Assembly (NCBI GenBank): GCA_963585895.1
Contig: OY757907.1
Span: forward strand, 109,143,207 to 109,207,206
Direction of reading: 5' to 3'
DNA: 64,000 nucleotides
Source of the DNA: Sepioteuthis lessoniana
Lineage: Eukaryota > Mollusca > Cephalopoda > Myopsida > Loliginidae
Made by a program: the position numbers and the translations under genes. Below, piece after piece: positions 43,784-56,689 of the stretch. A model generated the notes under the pieces. It searched no databases. It saw only the letters and a program-made list of their open reading frames with translations, and was not told the DNA's origin. Position 1 is the stretch's first letter; the number at the start of each line of letters is the position of its first letter.

Positions 43784-44734
43784 TTCATGTATCAGACAGA
43801 AAAAAATATTTTTCATTTTTTCTCTCTAAATTTGGTTTTTTGTCCTAATCATCTTGATGAACTGAAATTCTTATTTCAAATTATCTAACTCATTAGTATT
43901 GTGAAGAAAATGGATATTTTTCCATCACTGAATATTCACCAAAAAATGAAAAAATTCTTTGATATAAGATATGATTTTGAAAAAAATAATTTTTTTACCA
44001 AAAAAGAAGAAAAAATAAGGAAGCCTAATGATTGCATAAAATGCTGTCATCTTGATTGAACTAATGTTCAAACAAGTTGAATTATTTTCATTTGTAGCTG
44101 ACCAGCTGAAAAAATATATAAAAAATAAATAAAACATTGATTTAGACAAGAGATTTTAGCAAAAAAAAAATGGTAGTTGATTGGCAAAGAGCAAATGTTA
44201 GTTTAATTTCAACTGGTGGAAAAGACCCACCAAGACATTTTTTTTTTTTTTTTAATTCAAAGAAAATACAAAAAAAAAGTTCTAACAAATATCAGAGGCC
44301 ATCAGGAAAGAAATAAAGAGGAAAAAATGAAAACAGAAGCCAGAAGAAAAATCTCATCTGTAGGATGTTATAAATTTCTGCCTTGTGGTGTAATTTCATT
44401 ATGTTAAGAATTTTTCAACCTCAATTTTCTTGGTGAATTACATCTATATATGAGATGTAATCAAAAAGCATCGAGTCTGAACCATGAAATTTTTTGAATT
44501 TTAAAATTTAAATGAAGATGTGCACACAATAAAGTGATGACATCTTAATACTGTATAGCAGATAAAGACAACAATGCTGAAGTATAAAAAGATAATCTTT
44601 TTTTTTTTTCCTTTTATTACCTGAAATGTACATATGAGTTAAGTGAGAGAATTGAAGATGGATGAGTTTATTCACACATAGGGGAGATTAGGTTGTAAAT
44701 GGTTATATAATATTCCTGACGCCCAAGCAAATTC
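43784..44734. other. No gene seen
   Basis: AT-rich sequence with T/A runs at 44237-44253 and 44599-44610. Confidence 0.6.
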
Positions 44735-44880
44735 TCATGGTTATATCTCCTCCAACCTGCTGCTTACATGTTGCACGTGGACATACCTCCTTCTAACATG
44801 CCACCCTCACAATGCACATGATCATGCTTTCTTCTAACATGCCACCCACACAATTTGCATGACATTTCCACCAGGGTACC
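44735..44880. repeat. Short degenerate tandem repeat, about 48 bp
   Basis: CTTCTAACATGCCACCCTCACAATGCACATGATCATG recurs about 50 bp later as CTTCTAACATGCCACCCACA with AATTTGCATGACAT. A weaker first unit is at 44742. C-rich compared with its surroundings. Confidence 0.65.
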
Positions 44881-45254
44881 TGCATCCTGTTTATTTTAGG
44901 AACCAGGTGTAGATACCATTAATTTTATTCCCAGTGTCTGTCTTTATAGCATGTCACCTACACATTTTGTATGCCATGTCAATTGGGATCTTCAAGTCAA
45001 TGTAAAATATAAATGTTTACACAAGTCAGGGCCAATTATCAATGTTTATTCAGCAACTGTTCTTACACTTTCTGATGAGCAGTTTGTTGTGAAGGACAAG
45101 ATAGTACAAGTGCAACTCCTTTATTCACAAGACTGAGCAATTAGTAACTTTTTCTTGTTTTATAAACTGAAAAATCATATTTAGAGGCAGATTTAAGAGC
45201 ATGTCTGACATAAAATGAAATACAATGTCAAAGCTTCATTATCATGTCACACTG
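44881..45254. other. No gene seen
   Basis: The short frames have no recognised domain. Confidence 0.55.
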
Positions 45255-45425
45255 TCAGCATGGATTTCCCTGACTTTCTCTCTCTCTCCATCTGTTCCTA
45301 TCATCCATTGCTTCTGGCAGGTCTTCCAGATGACATCTTGTGTCTGCACAGAGCTGCTGTAAATAAGTTCTTGCTAGTTTGCCAACACTGGCACATCCAT
45401 GTGTAGAAGAACTGTGGGGTATGAG
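45255..45425 (-). pseudogene. RTE LINE 3' fragment, minus strand
   Basis: Minus-strand translation reads KLARTYLQQLCADTRCHLED and LPEAMDDRNRWRE, the same C-terminal segment as the RTE copy at 1-1437. It is diverged and lacks the (GAT)n tail. This is the only RTE piece not on the plus strand. Confidence 0.88.
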
Positions 45426-45895
45426 GCTGAAGGTCACAGGCAAAGGGCAAGGCTGTGTTGCTGTTTGATATCTGACTCCATATTTTGATTATTTTATTTT
45501 ACCCCCATGTTGGCTAGTCAGTGTAATGCCTTGTCCAGGAAAGTCCCAAAAGAATTATACAAAAGAAAAGACAGCAACAGATAAGAGACGAAGACGTTTC
45601 TTTTATACTTTCCTTTATTTAGTGGGTTCAACAACCATTCCATGGATGAGGGAGTTTTTCCCGAATACATTGAAATGGTTGAATCCCCCTGTTAAGGGGT
45701 CAAAAATACGTTAATCGTTTCATGCATGTATTTGTTCTCATTTGGTATTTCGGGCTTCCATAAGGGTTAGTTTTCTTTTGGAAGTTTGTCAGAGTCCGGT
45801 AAGGGTTAGTTTGTAATTCATTTGTGGCTCTTGTATATTTCAGCATAATGCTGACCAAGAGAGAGCTGCTATTGGGTGAAAGGGACTAACCAACG
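45426..45895. other. No gene seen
   Basis: Contains TAAGGGTTAGTTTTCTTTTG and TAAGGGTTAGTTTGTAATTC about 40 bp apart (near 45763 and 45802), a short direct repeat. Confidence 0.55.
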
Positions 45896-45945
45896 CCTAG
45901 TCCAAAGACGTATGGTGTGGCCACACCATACGTCTTTGGACTAGG
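45896..45945. repeat. Perfect 50-bp palindrome, no spacer
   Basis: The 25-bp left arm starts CCTAGTCCAAAGACGTATGG and meets its exact reverse complement at GTGTGG|CCACAC. There are no mismatches; pairing stops at a G-T outside the arms. Confidence 0.98.
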
Positions 45946-46610
45946 TGCCCAGACACCAGACAGCAAAATGGTGTTGTCAAATCGCTGGTCACCACCTGAA
46001 AGAGAAAGAAAGCCTGTTCCTCTTTATCAAGATGTCGCTTTTTTTCTTTACACATGTGTCATCCCTTTTTCCCATCAGGGATCTCTGGGAGTTTCTGCAA
46101 ATTTAAGTTTTCCTTCTTTTTTTTTTTTTTTAATTTAGATTTTATTTATTTATTTATTCATTCCCTACAGAACGTCACTATTAGTTGTCCTTACTTCTTT
46201 AGCTGTGTCCTGCTGATGTTATTCATCTTACTTGGAAGTTTTTTGAGTGGGGGGTAAGTGGCTGTAAAGTTGTTGTTTTGTGGTTTGTTGCTGCCAGGAT
46301 TTGTTCAAAATAGCTTGTAAGATTCTCGTGTAGTTCCCATTTAACTTTTTTCTCTATATGTTTTGTTAGTGTCTATATGGTGAATCCATCCATCTTTCTT
46401 TTTTTCTGTGTCAAAGCTCCTTACCATAGTAGAAGAGGATTTTCATAGATATTTCTAAAAGTGAAAAACTTGCTATAGAAGTGGATTGAATGCCAAGGGT
46501 AGAAAAAAAAATGAATGAATGTCCTTCATTTCTGTTTTGATAAATACTGCTTCAGTCTTATGAATTTTTCAAACGTATATATGAAAGTAAATATGGATAA
46601 AATCCGACAG
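45946..46610. other. No gene seen
   Basis: T-rich sequence with a run at 46115-46131. The 73- and 67-codon frames follow from T-rich composition. Confidence 0.55.
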
Positions 46611-46794
46611 TATGAAGGTAGCAGAATAACATGTATATTTCTCATTTGCTCCTGTCATCTCAGCAAGCATCCATCGCTATGTGAACTATTTTGATATCCA
46701 AGTCCTGATGATGGTTACTGAAACCGAAATGTTAACGTCGACTTTACATCATATTTTCACCTATTTGGATCATGTTTTTTCTGCTACCTTCATA
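46611..46794. repeat. Inverted repeat enclosing a hammerhead ribozyme
   Basis: Left arm TATGAAGGTAGCAGAATAAC (ending ATG at 46633) pairs with right arm CATGTTTTTTCTGCTACCTT (ending CATA at 46794), about 23 bp with one mismatch and one indel. The hammerhead lies between, so the arms could extend its stem I in a transcript. Confidence 0.85.
46700..46744 (+). ncRNA. Hammerhead ribozyme motif, type I, minimal stem III
   Basis: Stem I AAGTC (46700-46704) pairs with GACTT (46740-46744). Core CTGATGA is at 46705-46711. Stem II GGTT/AACC has loop ACTGA, with one extra T before it (46712). GAAA is at 46726-46729. Stem III ATGT/ACGT is a near palindrome with a 2-nt loop. The cleavage triplet is GTC (46737-46739). 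Every conserved residue is present. This layout resembles the small hammerheads reported in Penelope-like elements, which can cleave as dimers. Confidence 0.85.
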
Positions 46795-46906
46795 TATTCT
46801 AGTACTTTAATAATGATGTTCACTATATTCATATATAAATGCTACTCAATATCGGTGATAAAACATATGTGGATTTAAGTTTGAATAGAGTAGACAGTCA
46901 AAAGCG

Positions 46907-46908
<2 letters not shown>

Positions 46909-46939
<31 letters not shown>
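46909..46939. repeat. (TA)n microsatellite
   Basis: About 15 TA units. Confidence 0.95.
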
Positions 46940-46941
<2 letters not shown>

Positions 46942-48619
46942 AGGTCTTGGTCTGATGATCATAAAGATGAGAAAGTGACATTCACCAAATACCATTTACC
47001 CTGTGTTTATGCGGTTCTTAGGTCAGTATCCTAGTATATTTATATATTGTATTCTAGAAAAAAAGTACTTACTTACAGGTGATACTGTATAGACATAGCT
47101 GTCACAGAAGTTAATTTCCTCAGCATAGTTGTGGCACAAGGTAAGAAAAATGAGGCACTCAGTGTGACTCAAACTCACTTGTTATGGTCTGTCAGTCTAG
47201 CTAATTCACTAGACTTTCATAGTGGCTTTATTTGAATAGGCCCCAGTAAATCAGTATATAATAAAGCCTAGAACAAATCAGAATTCCAGGACTTGAAAAT
47301 AAATCCTTTATTCCTAAATGAGATTAAAACTTCAAAGATCAGTCAGAAACATGGTTGCTTGATTTGAATCGCTAAAAGAATGAAGCTTTTAATGAAAGTA
47401 TCTTTGTATTTTTGTTGCTGATCAATATAGTTTTCAAAGTAATAAATTTTAATATATAAAAATCATTAGATGTAATAATAGCTGAGATTTCAAAAGACAT
47501 CAATGATCAATATAAATCTGATCTAAACAATCTCAAACCAATTGGTAATTAATTATAGAAGCAATGATTAACAGATATATATGGCTGAAATTATAAAATT
47601 TCAAATAAAAGAAACCCAATTTTCATAGTTATTGATATCTAAGTTCAGCTATATATGACCCAAAGCTACAAGTCTGAGGCACCTAATGAAAATCAAACAC
47701 ATTATAGTAAAATATATCATAGCAGAGCCTTTCCATCAGTCTGACACAAGACCACACTAGTTAAGTACACAATTGGTCTGCAAGATGAACTTGCTAAACA
47801 TTATATAATTATCCTTCATCTCAAAGTTACTTCACTTGATCATATTGTTATAAAGTCTTGAAAATTCAAGATGAATTTTGTCACTCGTGGTAATGCTGGG
47901 TAAATGATAGGAAGACTGATAATTTGTTGACTTGGAATTTTATACTGACAGCTAGAAAGTATGGATGAAAGAAATGGTATGAAACAAATATAGAATCAAA
48001 AAATGAGGTGAAATCTATGTACAGAAATGTACATGAAAGTTCCTTGTCTTTGTTAGTTCAAAGAGCATGTGGAGAAGCTGTTTAAAATGTACTAAGACAG
48101 TTGAGTACTCGCTAAGTGTTGAAGAATAACTTGTTTTGGGCCATTGAGGCGAGTGAGGAAATCATTACCTGTTGTGAGGGCATCAAAAATGAGAATGGCT
48201 CATTGTGGAAGGTGTGGTGTTGTTTATGTTTTTGATGGGACCAAAAAAGTACCCACTGCTTCAGTCTGAAGTGCTTTCCAATTTTGCAAAAAAAAAAAAG
48301 CTTACTTCCTAGTCATGTGAATACTGGCTGCTACATTTACCAGACAGTGACCTACAAGCAGTACAGTTTTTTTTTGTTTATTTTTTTTCTTTTGTTCTAA
48401 TTGCAATGAAAAGTTCATGAATCTGTATGTGTCAACATGATCACCAATTGGAAAAAGATCCATTGAAGAGTAAAGGAAAAGTAGAGAAATGTGTTTAGGA
48501 CTTTTTGGTGAAAAAAAGGAGCAATTGAAAAAAGCAATGAAAAAAAGCAATGAAAAAAGAACTAAGTGATTTCATTGTGAATTGTATGTTGTGTTTATGT
48601 TTCAAAGAAAATTGTTTTA
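46940..48619. other. No gene recognised
   Basis: AT-rich sequence. A stretch near 47105-47220 (GACTCAAACTCACTTGTTAT) might be an old minus-strand tRNA-like SINE head. Nothing else is recognised. Confidence 0.55.
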
Positions 48620-48630
48620 TATGATTCTGG

Positions 48631-49198
48631 TTTGGTTTGGTTTGGTTTGCTGGCATATCAACCTTTGTAGGTTATTTAACGCCAAATCCATTTTCATGTA
48701 AATAATCTGTTCTATTTAAAACAATTCAGTTTAGCATAAATACACAGTTTGTCAAAAACATTTCTATTTCAAACTATTAGAGCAGTTATATGTAACAATT
48801 CAGTTAAGTGTAAATACAGTTTTAATGTCAAAAAACAGTTCTATTTCAAAAAATTCAGTGAAGCGTAAGCATGCAGTTTAGATGTAAGTACGGTTTAATT
48901 GTCGAAAACATTTTTGTTTCAAGCTATTCAGTTTACTCAAACAATTCAGTTTAGCATAAGTATGCTGTTAGTTCTATTTAACCCATAGATAAGGCCCTTA
49001 TCAGGTGCTACCACTCCGGGCCAGAGAGGACCTGGGAGCGATGGCAATGAAGGGGTACTCTGCATTCCCCAAAGCTCCAGCATTGCTGGAATCTCACCAT
49101 CAGATTGTTTAGTTTCATATCCGGGACACTTGTTGGGGGAAGTCTTACCCCTCTGCAGAGAAGCAGTCAGTGTATTCTACAGCCCCAGCCGACTGGGC
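48631..49198 (-). mobile_element. Family A element, subtype A2, full length with 11-bp target-site duplication
   Basis: Flanked by perfect ATATGATTCTG (48620-48630 and 49199-49209), so the unit is exactly 568 bp. On the minus strand it reads GCCCAGTCGGCTGGGGCTGT head, TGACTGCTTCTCTGCAGAGG, CCAGGTCCTCTCTGGCCCGG hairpin, A2 body units, and tail GGCGTTAAATAACCTACAAA, GGTTGATATGCCAGCAAACC, (CCAAA)n. The head has no clear tRNA A or B box. This copy defines both ends of the family. Confidence 0.96.
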
Positions 49199-49462
49199 AT
49201 ATGATTCTGTTTAAATTGCTTTATTTGTCAGTACTGTGTCATTTAACTTTTTGCCCTTCAACACAGTCATAACAGGATTTTACTGAGAATGTAACAACAA
49301 GGATTAATAATAACTCCATTATTTTTTCAGTCACTTTGTAATGCATTCCTTAAAATAGGAGTTAATAGGAGTTTTGGTTTGTCAATTTTTCATGTTCAAT
49401 AATGTTTATTATCATAGTTGTCATTATTATTATTATGAATTATTATAATAAATGGTCTATAT

Positions 49463-49729
49463 TGCTCATTGGCCTAGTGGGTTGAGTGTTCGCCAAAGGT
49501 TTGGAAAACCTGGGTTCAATCCCAGGTCGAGTCATACCAAAGACTCGGAAAATGGTACTTGATGCTACCTTGCTTAGCACTCAGCATTATAAGGTACAGA
49601 TCAAGGGTAAAGTGGAGCAATCCAGGGAATGGAGTTGCATCCTCCTCTAAACCTCGGTGTAGTAGCTATTGAAAAGGGAGCCTTTGGGTCACCCTCGACT
49701 AAAGGGAGACAACTTTACTTACTTTTACT
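49463..49729 (+). mobile_element. Family C tRNA-derived SINE
   Basis: tRNA-like head CATTGGCCTAGTGGGTTGAG, B box GGTTCAATCCC, then GATGCTACCTTGCTTAGCAC, GTAAAGTGGAGCAATCCAGG, GTGTAGTAGCTATTGAAAAG, GCCTTTGGGTCACCCTCGAC, and tail TTTACTTACTTTTAC. Confidence 0.92.
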
Positions 49730-49796
49730 ACAACTGGTTTGTGTATATAATCAAAAATAGTTTACTTCACTGGTAAAAATGTGATCTGATTAATTA

Positions 49797-49842
49797 ATTG
49801 GTTTTAATGGCATGTCAATCCATCTGGGTTATTTTATACCTT
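49797..49842 (-). repeat. Shared A/B 3' tail fragment, minus strand
   Basis: Reverse complement reads GGTATAAAATAACCCAGATG and GATTGACATGCCATTAAAAC, the tail of families A/B without the rest of the element. It lies just upstream of a plus-strand A copy. Confidence 0.75.
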
Positions 49843-49854
49843 CAGGTTAAGGAA

Positions 49855-51888
<2,034 letters not shown>

Positions 51889-51999
51889 AAACTAAATTAA
51901 ACAATACGATATGTAAATTTTTTTGTGTAGTTTTCTTATGAGTATTTTTGTATTCAGTGATATGATATCCAGTATTCCTATTAAATAGATATAATTTTT

Positions 52000-52225
52000 T
52001 AGCAGATCTATTTGCCCTATAGATATGACTCAAACAGGTAGAACCATTCCAGATTAGTGTGGCCCTAGGAGTAATGAAGGGTAACCCCACCTTCACTATA
52101 TCTCCCAAGCTGAAGCCTTTCAACCAGATGCTATTTAGTATCATGCCTAGGACACCGTCTTTTTTGTGGAGGTGAGGACTTATCCCCTCAACCAGGATAC
52201 AGTCGGTGTATTCTAAGCCTCACTG
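52000..52225 (-). mobile_element. Family A head, diverged, minus strand
   Basis: Minus strand: GAATACACCGACTGTATCCT, GTGTCCTAGGCATGATACTA, CTTCATTACTCCTAGGGCCA, then CACTAATCTGGAATGGTTCT. Body absent. Confidence 0.75.
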
Positions 52226-53329
52226 ATAGAGTGGGATGTCATCTGAATATGACTGGAAAGTGAATAGGCAAAATATTAGCAATTGAAAAAAAACTGACAA
52301 AATTGGGAGTATTTTTTTTTTTAAATCATAGAATGTTAATGACTCACTGAAATATTTATACCAGTATCAACAAATTTCACAGACGACTTAAAGAGGTAAG
52401 GATCAGATTGGATTTCTTCTGATCAGGGAAATGTGAATTAAATTTGGAACACAGCCTCACTCTCTCTCTCTAATGAAATATGAAGAAAGCATATCTATAT
52501 ATGAATGGAAATGCAAGTGCACAATATCATACTGATATGATCAGAGAAAGAAAATGAATAGACAGCTTTTTCTTTGGCTATTTCCAAGGGAAAATAAAAG
52601 AAAAATTAACAGAAAAAGGAGAAAGAAAGAAAAACAGGGGGTTTGTCATGAGAAAGAGAGAGAAAAGAGAAAATAATACCAAAAACTGCTGGTAGAAACA
52701 CAAGGGAGAGAAATTACAGAGGAAAACACATGCATAAGTAACGAAGGATAAGAAATATCACAAGAGGCAAATTAGAAGTAGTTTACTCCAAATATCATTG
52801 AAGGAAATGTATGACTGGTCTTTAATCAGTAACCATCTGCACTCTCCCTCTGAGAATAAATGAACTCAATGGTGGAAAATATACACAGCTGAGAGGAAAG
52901 AATTGTGGAAAAAAAAGATGAGAAAATTTAATAGTGTATATATAACACGTAGGTTGATGGGGGCATGTGCATCTGTGTATTAGTCTCTAAGTGGTCTTTT
53001 TAACGTTATGTTTGTATACACATATATCCTTATATAATTATCTGTATTTTGTTATACCTATGTATTTATTTCCCAAAAATCTGTATCTTAGGTTGTGTGA
53101 TAATTAGCAAACAGGTTAAAAATGAAAAAAAAAAAGGACCATTGTAAGTGAATTACTTAGGAAAAGCTCAATGAATAGAACCTTGTACCTAACTTGAACT
53201 GTACAACAAATACTCACATGAGTGGTGTGTGTATGTCTGAATTATAAATATATTTCTATGTAGATAGATTTGTATATGATATGGATTTTAAATGTTTTCT
53301 TTCTGTGTCTGCATGCAAATACGAGCACA
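52226..53329. other. No gene seen
   Basis: AT-rich sequence with a purine-rich patch at 52600-52700. Confidence 0.6.
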
Positions 53330-53368
53330 CACACATATATGGGAAAAGCTTATAAATATATATGTGTT

Positions 53369-53401
<33 letters not shown>

Positions 53402-53408
53402 GGTAAGA

Positions 53409-53446
<38 letters not shown>

Positions 53447-53550
53447 GAAAAGGTTTATTTGTGTGTGTGTATATATATATATGTTGCGTATAAGTTTTAT
53501 ATGTTTTAAGTTTCATATATATACATATATATATATATATATCAAATAAG

Positions 53551-53590
<40 letters not shown>

Positions 53591-53605
53591 TATAAGATTT
53601 ATACA
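53330..53605. repeat. TA/TG microsatellite cluster with interspersed GGTATAAGTTTTATA-like spacers
   Basis: Five TA runs (about 53375-53401, 53415-53441, 53471-53482, 53515-53542, 53556-53588) separated by related spacers such as GGTAAGAGTTTTATATATAT and GGAAAAGGTTTATTTGTGTG, so the array grew in larger units of about 50-60 bp. Ile/Tyr frames here are not genes. Confidence 0.92.
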
Positions 53606-53664
53606 TATCCATATATGTATGGTATATGTTGGGTGTATGGTATATGTTTTATTTATATATATAT

Positions 53665-54312
53665 GGTTGGTTGGATGTTATGGTACATCAACCTTTGTAG
53701 TTTTTTAATGCCAAGTCCATTTTTATGCAAATAGTCTGTTCTATTTCAAACAATTTAGCTTAGCTTGAGTTCAGTTTGATAGTCAAAAACATTTTTATTT
53801 CAACCTATTCAGTTTATTCAAACAGTTCCATTTCAGCTTAGTATATGTACAGTTTTTGTTTACACACAGTTAAACATCAAGAAAGTTCCATTATAAACAA
53901 TTCAGTTAAGTGTAAATAGATTTTCAATTCCAAAAACAGTTCCATTTCAAACAACTCACTTTAGCATAAGCACAAAGTTTAAATGTAAGTACTGTTCAAT
54001 TGTCAAAAACATTCTATTTCACGCTATTCAGTTGAGTCAAATAGTTCTGATTCAAACAAATCAGTTTAGCATAAGTATGAAGTTAGTTCTATTTAACCCA
54101 TAGATAGGACCCTAGCAGGTGCTACCACTCCGGGCCAGAGTGGACTCGGGAGTGATGGAAACAAAGGGGTACTCCGCATTCCCCAAAGCTCCAGCATTAA
54201 TGGAACCTCACCATCAGATTATTTAGTGTAATATCCAGGAAACTCGTTGGGATGGGGTGTTACCCCTCTGCAGCGAAGAAGTCGGTGCATTCCACTGCCC
54301 CAGCCAACATAG

Positions 54313-54313
<1 letters not shown>
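53665..54313 (-). mobile_element. Family A element, subtype A2
   Basis: Minus strand: head from GTTGGCTGGGGCAGTGGAAT (54306) through CCCGAGTCCACTCTGGCCCG, A2 body units, tail at 53715-53680 (GGCATTAAAAAACTACAAAG, GTTGATGTACCATAACATCC) and (CCAA)n. Both flanks are TA-rich, so the target-site duplication cannot be set. Confidence 0.88.
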
Positions 54314-54346
<33 letters not shown>

Positions 54347-54431
54347 CTCTGTGTTTTTTTAGATATGTATATAAAAATAAAATGGTATGTATTTTATATA
54401 TATATAAAATGGTATTTTTTTTATTTATATA

Positions 54432-54471
<40 letters not shown>

Positions 54472-54640
54472 ATGTGTGTTTTTTATAGATATGTTTTTAT
54501 ATAGATAGATATATGTGTGTGTGTGTGTTTTTTATAGATATATATATATATAATATTTGTTTTTTATAGATATATATATATATATATATATATATATGGT
54601 ATATGTTTTTTATATATGTATATGGTAGAAGTGTTTATGA
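54314..54640. repeat. TA microsatellite cluster with TTTTTATAGATATATATA spacers
   Basis: TA runs at 54314-54341, 54427-54471, 54537-54551 and 54571-54597, with the spacer TGTTTTTTATAGATATAT repeated. Confidence 0.93.
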
Positions 54641-55052
54641 AAAATGCTTAATGACACTACTGAAGAGTAAGAATACAAACAAGCTTTCAGATTAGGAACA
54701 TGAGGTTTGTTAGTTTTAGTTTTATGTGGTGTTGCACCACTATATATGTTTGCATGTAAATTCAGTGCATAGACTAATGATAATAAAATATAATCTCACA
54801 AGACTATATTATTTTTTAACATAATCTCTTTCCTTATCAACACTCTTAATATTGTAGTGAATGTTAATCCTATAGATCTAACATTATACAATGAAAACTT
54901 CAGCTGCAGACTTTTTGATAAACCTTTGTGTATATTATCTGTATGAATAAGTTTACATGTGTTTGTATGTGAATCTTTTTAGAAATATGTTTATTCATTT
55001 ATGCTGATAAGAGTATAGATTGACTTACACCAATATATATACATATATATAA
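54641..55052. other. No gene seen
   Basis: AT-rich sequence. Confidence 0.6.
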
Positions 55053-55320
55053 CAAGGTGCCCGTGGTATGATTGTTATGAGTTTAAATCCTGGACGAGAA
55101 TGATTGCTTTTCAGATAGCACTAATACCCTCGGGAAAGGTATGAATTCAATTATTCTTCCTCCAGCTATGGGTAAATATTAGGACAGACTGTGTTCTTCA
55201 GCCTTGGTGAGGCAACTAGTCTAGGAGAAGGACAACTCTGAATTCAAACCTGTTAAACTCCGCTTAAAAAATTGACCTTGTGTCATATCCTACCCGAGTG
55301 GAGGGGTTGGTAAATATGAT
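55053..55320 (+). mobile_element. Family D tRNA-derived SINE
   Basis: Head AAGGTGCCCGTGGTATGATT, B-box-like GAGTTTAAATCCTGGAC, core AATACCCTCGGGAAAGGTAT and AGCTATGGGTAAATATTAGG, CCTTGGTGAGGCAACTAGTC, TTCAAACCTGTTAAACTCCG, and end TGTCATATCCTACCCGAGTG. The best-preserved D copy. Confidence 0.9.
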
Positions 55321-55367
55321 ATATGTAACAAGAATAACCTCAACATCAGGTACATTCCAGTGGTTTT

Positions 55368-55606
55368 TGGTTTGGTTTCTTTTTTTTATGGCATATAAAC
55401 CTTTGTAGGTTATTGAATGCCAAAGCTATTCTCCTAAAAGAACAGTAGTGGTACTATTTAACCCATAGCTGGGAGGATAAGGGGGTTCATACCTTTCCCA
55501 AGGGTATTTGCCCGAAAGTCAAAGTCATAGCGTGACTGGAGTATGAACTCATTTACTACGATTCCGCAGTCCATCGTTTTAACCATTACACAAGGACATC
55601 CCCCCC
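55368..55606 (-). mobile_element. Family B tRNA-derived SINE, near full length
   Basis: Minus strand: GGATGTCCTTGTGTAATGGT head, B-box-like GAGTTCATACTCC, core CAAATACCCTTGGGAAAGGT and GCTATGGGTTAAATAGTACC, tail GGCATTCAATAACCTACAAA, GGTTTATATGCCATAAAAAA and a (CCAAA)n end. Confidence 0.93.
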
Positions 55607-56139
55607 ATAAAAATGTACAAGCATAGACATAGATATTTTACTCGTAATGATGTGTATCTAAAAGCTGTGTGGTAAGTAAAAGGAAGAGAAACATATATTC
55701 CTGTTGTATCTGAAGAATTTCTCCAAGACTCTGCAGATAATGGCACTAAATGTAAGGATGCAAAAAGTACCTGCTACTTATGGCTGCAAAACAGCGGTAA
55801 GTGGAAATACTATTAGAAGAAATGTCTGTATCTTTGAAGACGGCATATACAAAAGAATCCAGAACCTGTGTACACAAAAATATGTGTATAAACATGTGAA
55901 CATTGATGTACATCAGGCCATAATACAAGCATATATGCACTGATGAATGTATACATTGAATATTAACATGATCAGGACGACATATCTGCCTGCATTAAAA
56001 AAAAAATTACCTAATATAAATATATATGTGAAAGTTTATCCTTAGAAATACATGAAAATTATTATTTAAAATCTGATAAAATGAATGCTTATATCTGAGG
56101 TAATCCTTCACTCATACACAGACATAAATAAAAAAATAT
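55607..56139. other. No gene recognised
   Basis: AT-rich. Overlapping frames of 79 and 64 codons on opposite strands at 55704-55943 have no recognised domain. Confidence 0.5.
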
Positions 56140-56245
56140 ATATATAATGTATGATATACATATATGTATGTATGGTAAGTATGTCTATGGATGTATGAGA
56201 TACTTATATATGTATGTATGAATGATAAGTATATCTATGGATGTA

Positions 56246-56278
<33 letters not shown>

Positions 56279-56297
56279 GTATGATAAGTATGTCTAT

Positions 56298-56330
<33 letters not shown>

Positions 56331-56349
56331 GTATGATAAGTATGTCTAT

Positions 56350-56398
<49 letters not shown>

Positions 56399-56417
56399 GT
56401 ATGATAAGTATGTCTAT

Positions 56418-56455
<38 letters not shown>

Positions 56456-56465
56456 TAGGAGATAG

Positions 56466-56498
<33 letters not shown>

Positions 56499-56600
56499 AT
56501 ACATATATGTATGTATGTATGATAAGTATGTCTATGGATGTATGAGATACTTATAGGTGTGTGTGTATGATATATATGATAACTATGTCTATAGATGTAT
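56140..56600. repeat. Interleaved satellite: TATGATAAGTATGTCTATGG blocks with (TA)n
   Basis: The block ATGATAAGTATGTCTATGGAT recurs near 56223, 56280, 56334, 56400 and 56519, with variants near 56172 and 56575. The blocks are separated by TA runs of very different length, so the unit is a fixed ~28-bp block plus variable (TA)n. Confidence 0.92.
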
Positions 56601-56689
56601 GATGTATATGTGTATGATACACCTATGTACATCTCTATAATATTCATATGTTTGTGATATATGTAATGTACACATTCCTTACATTCTGG

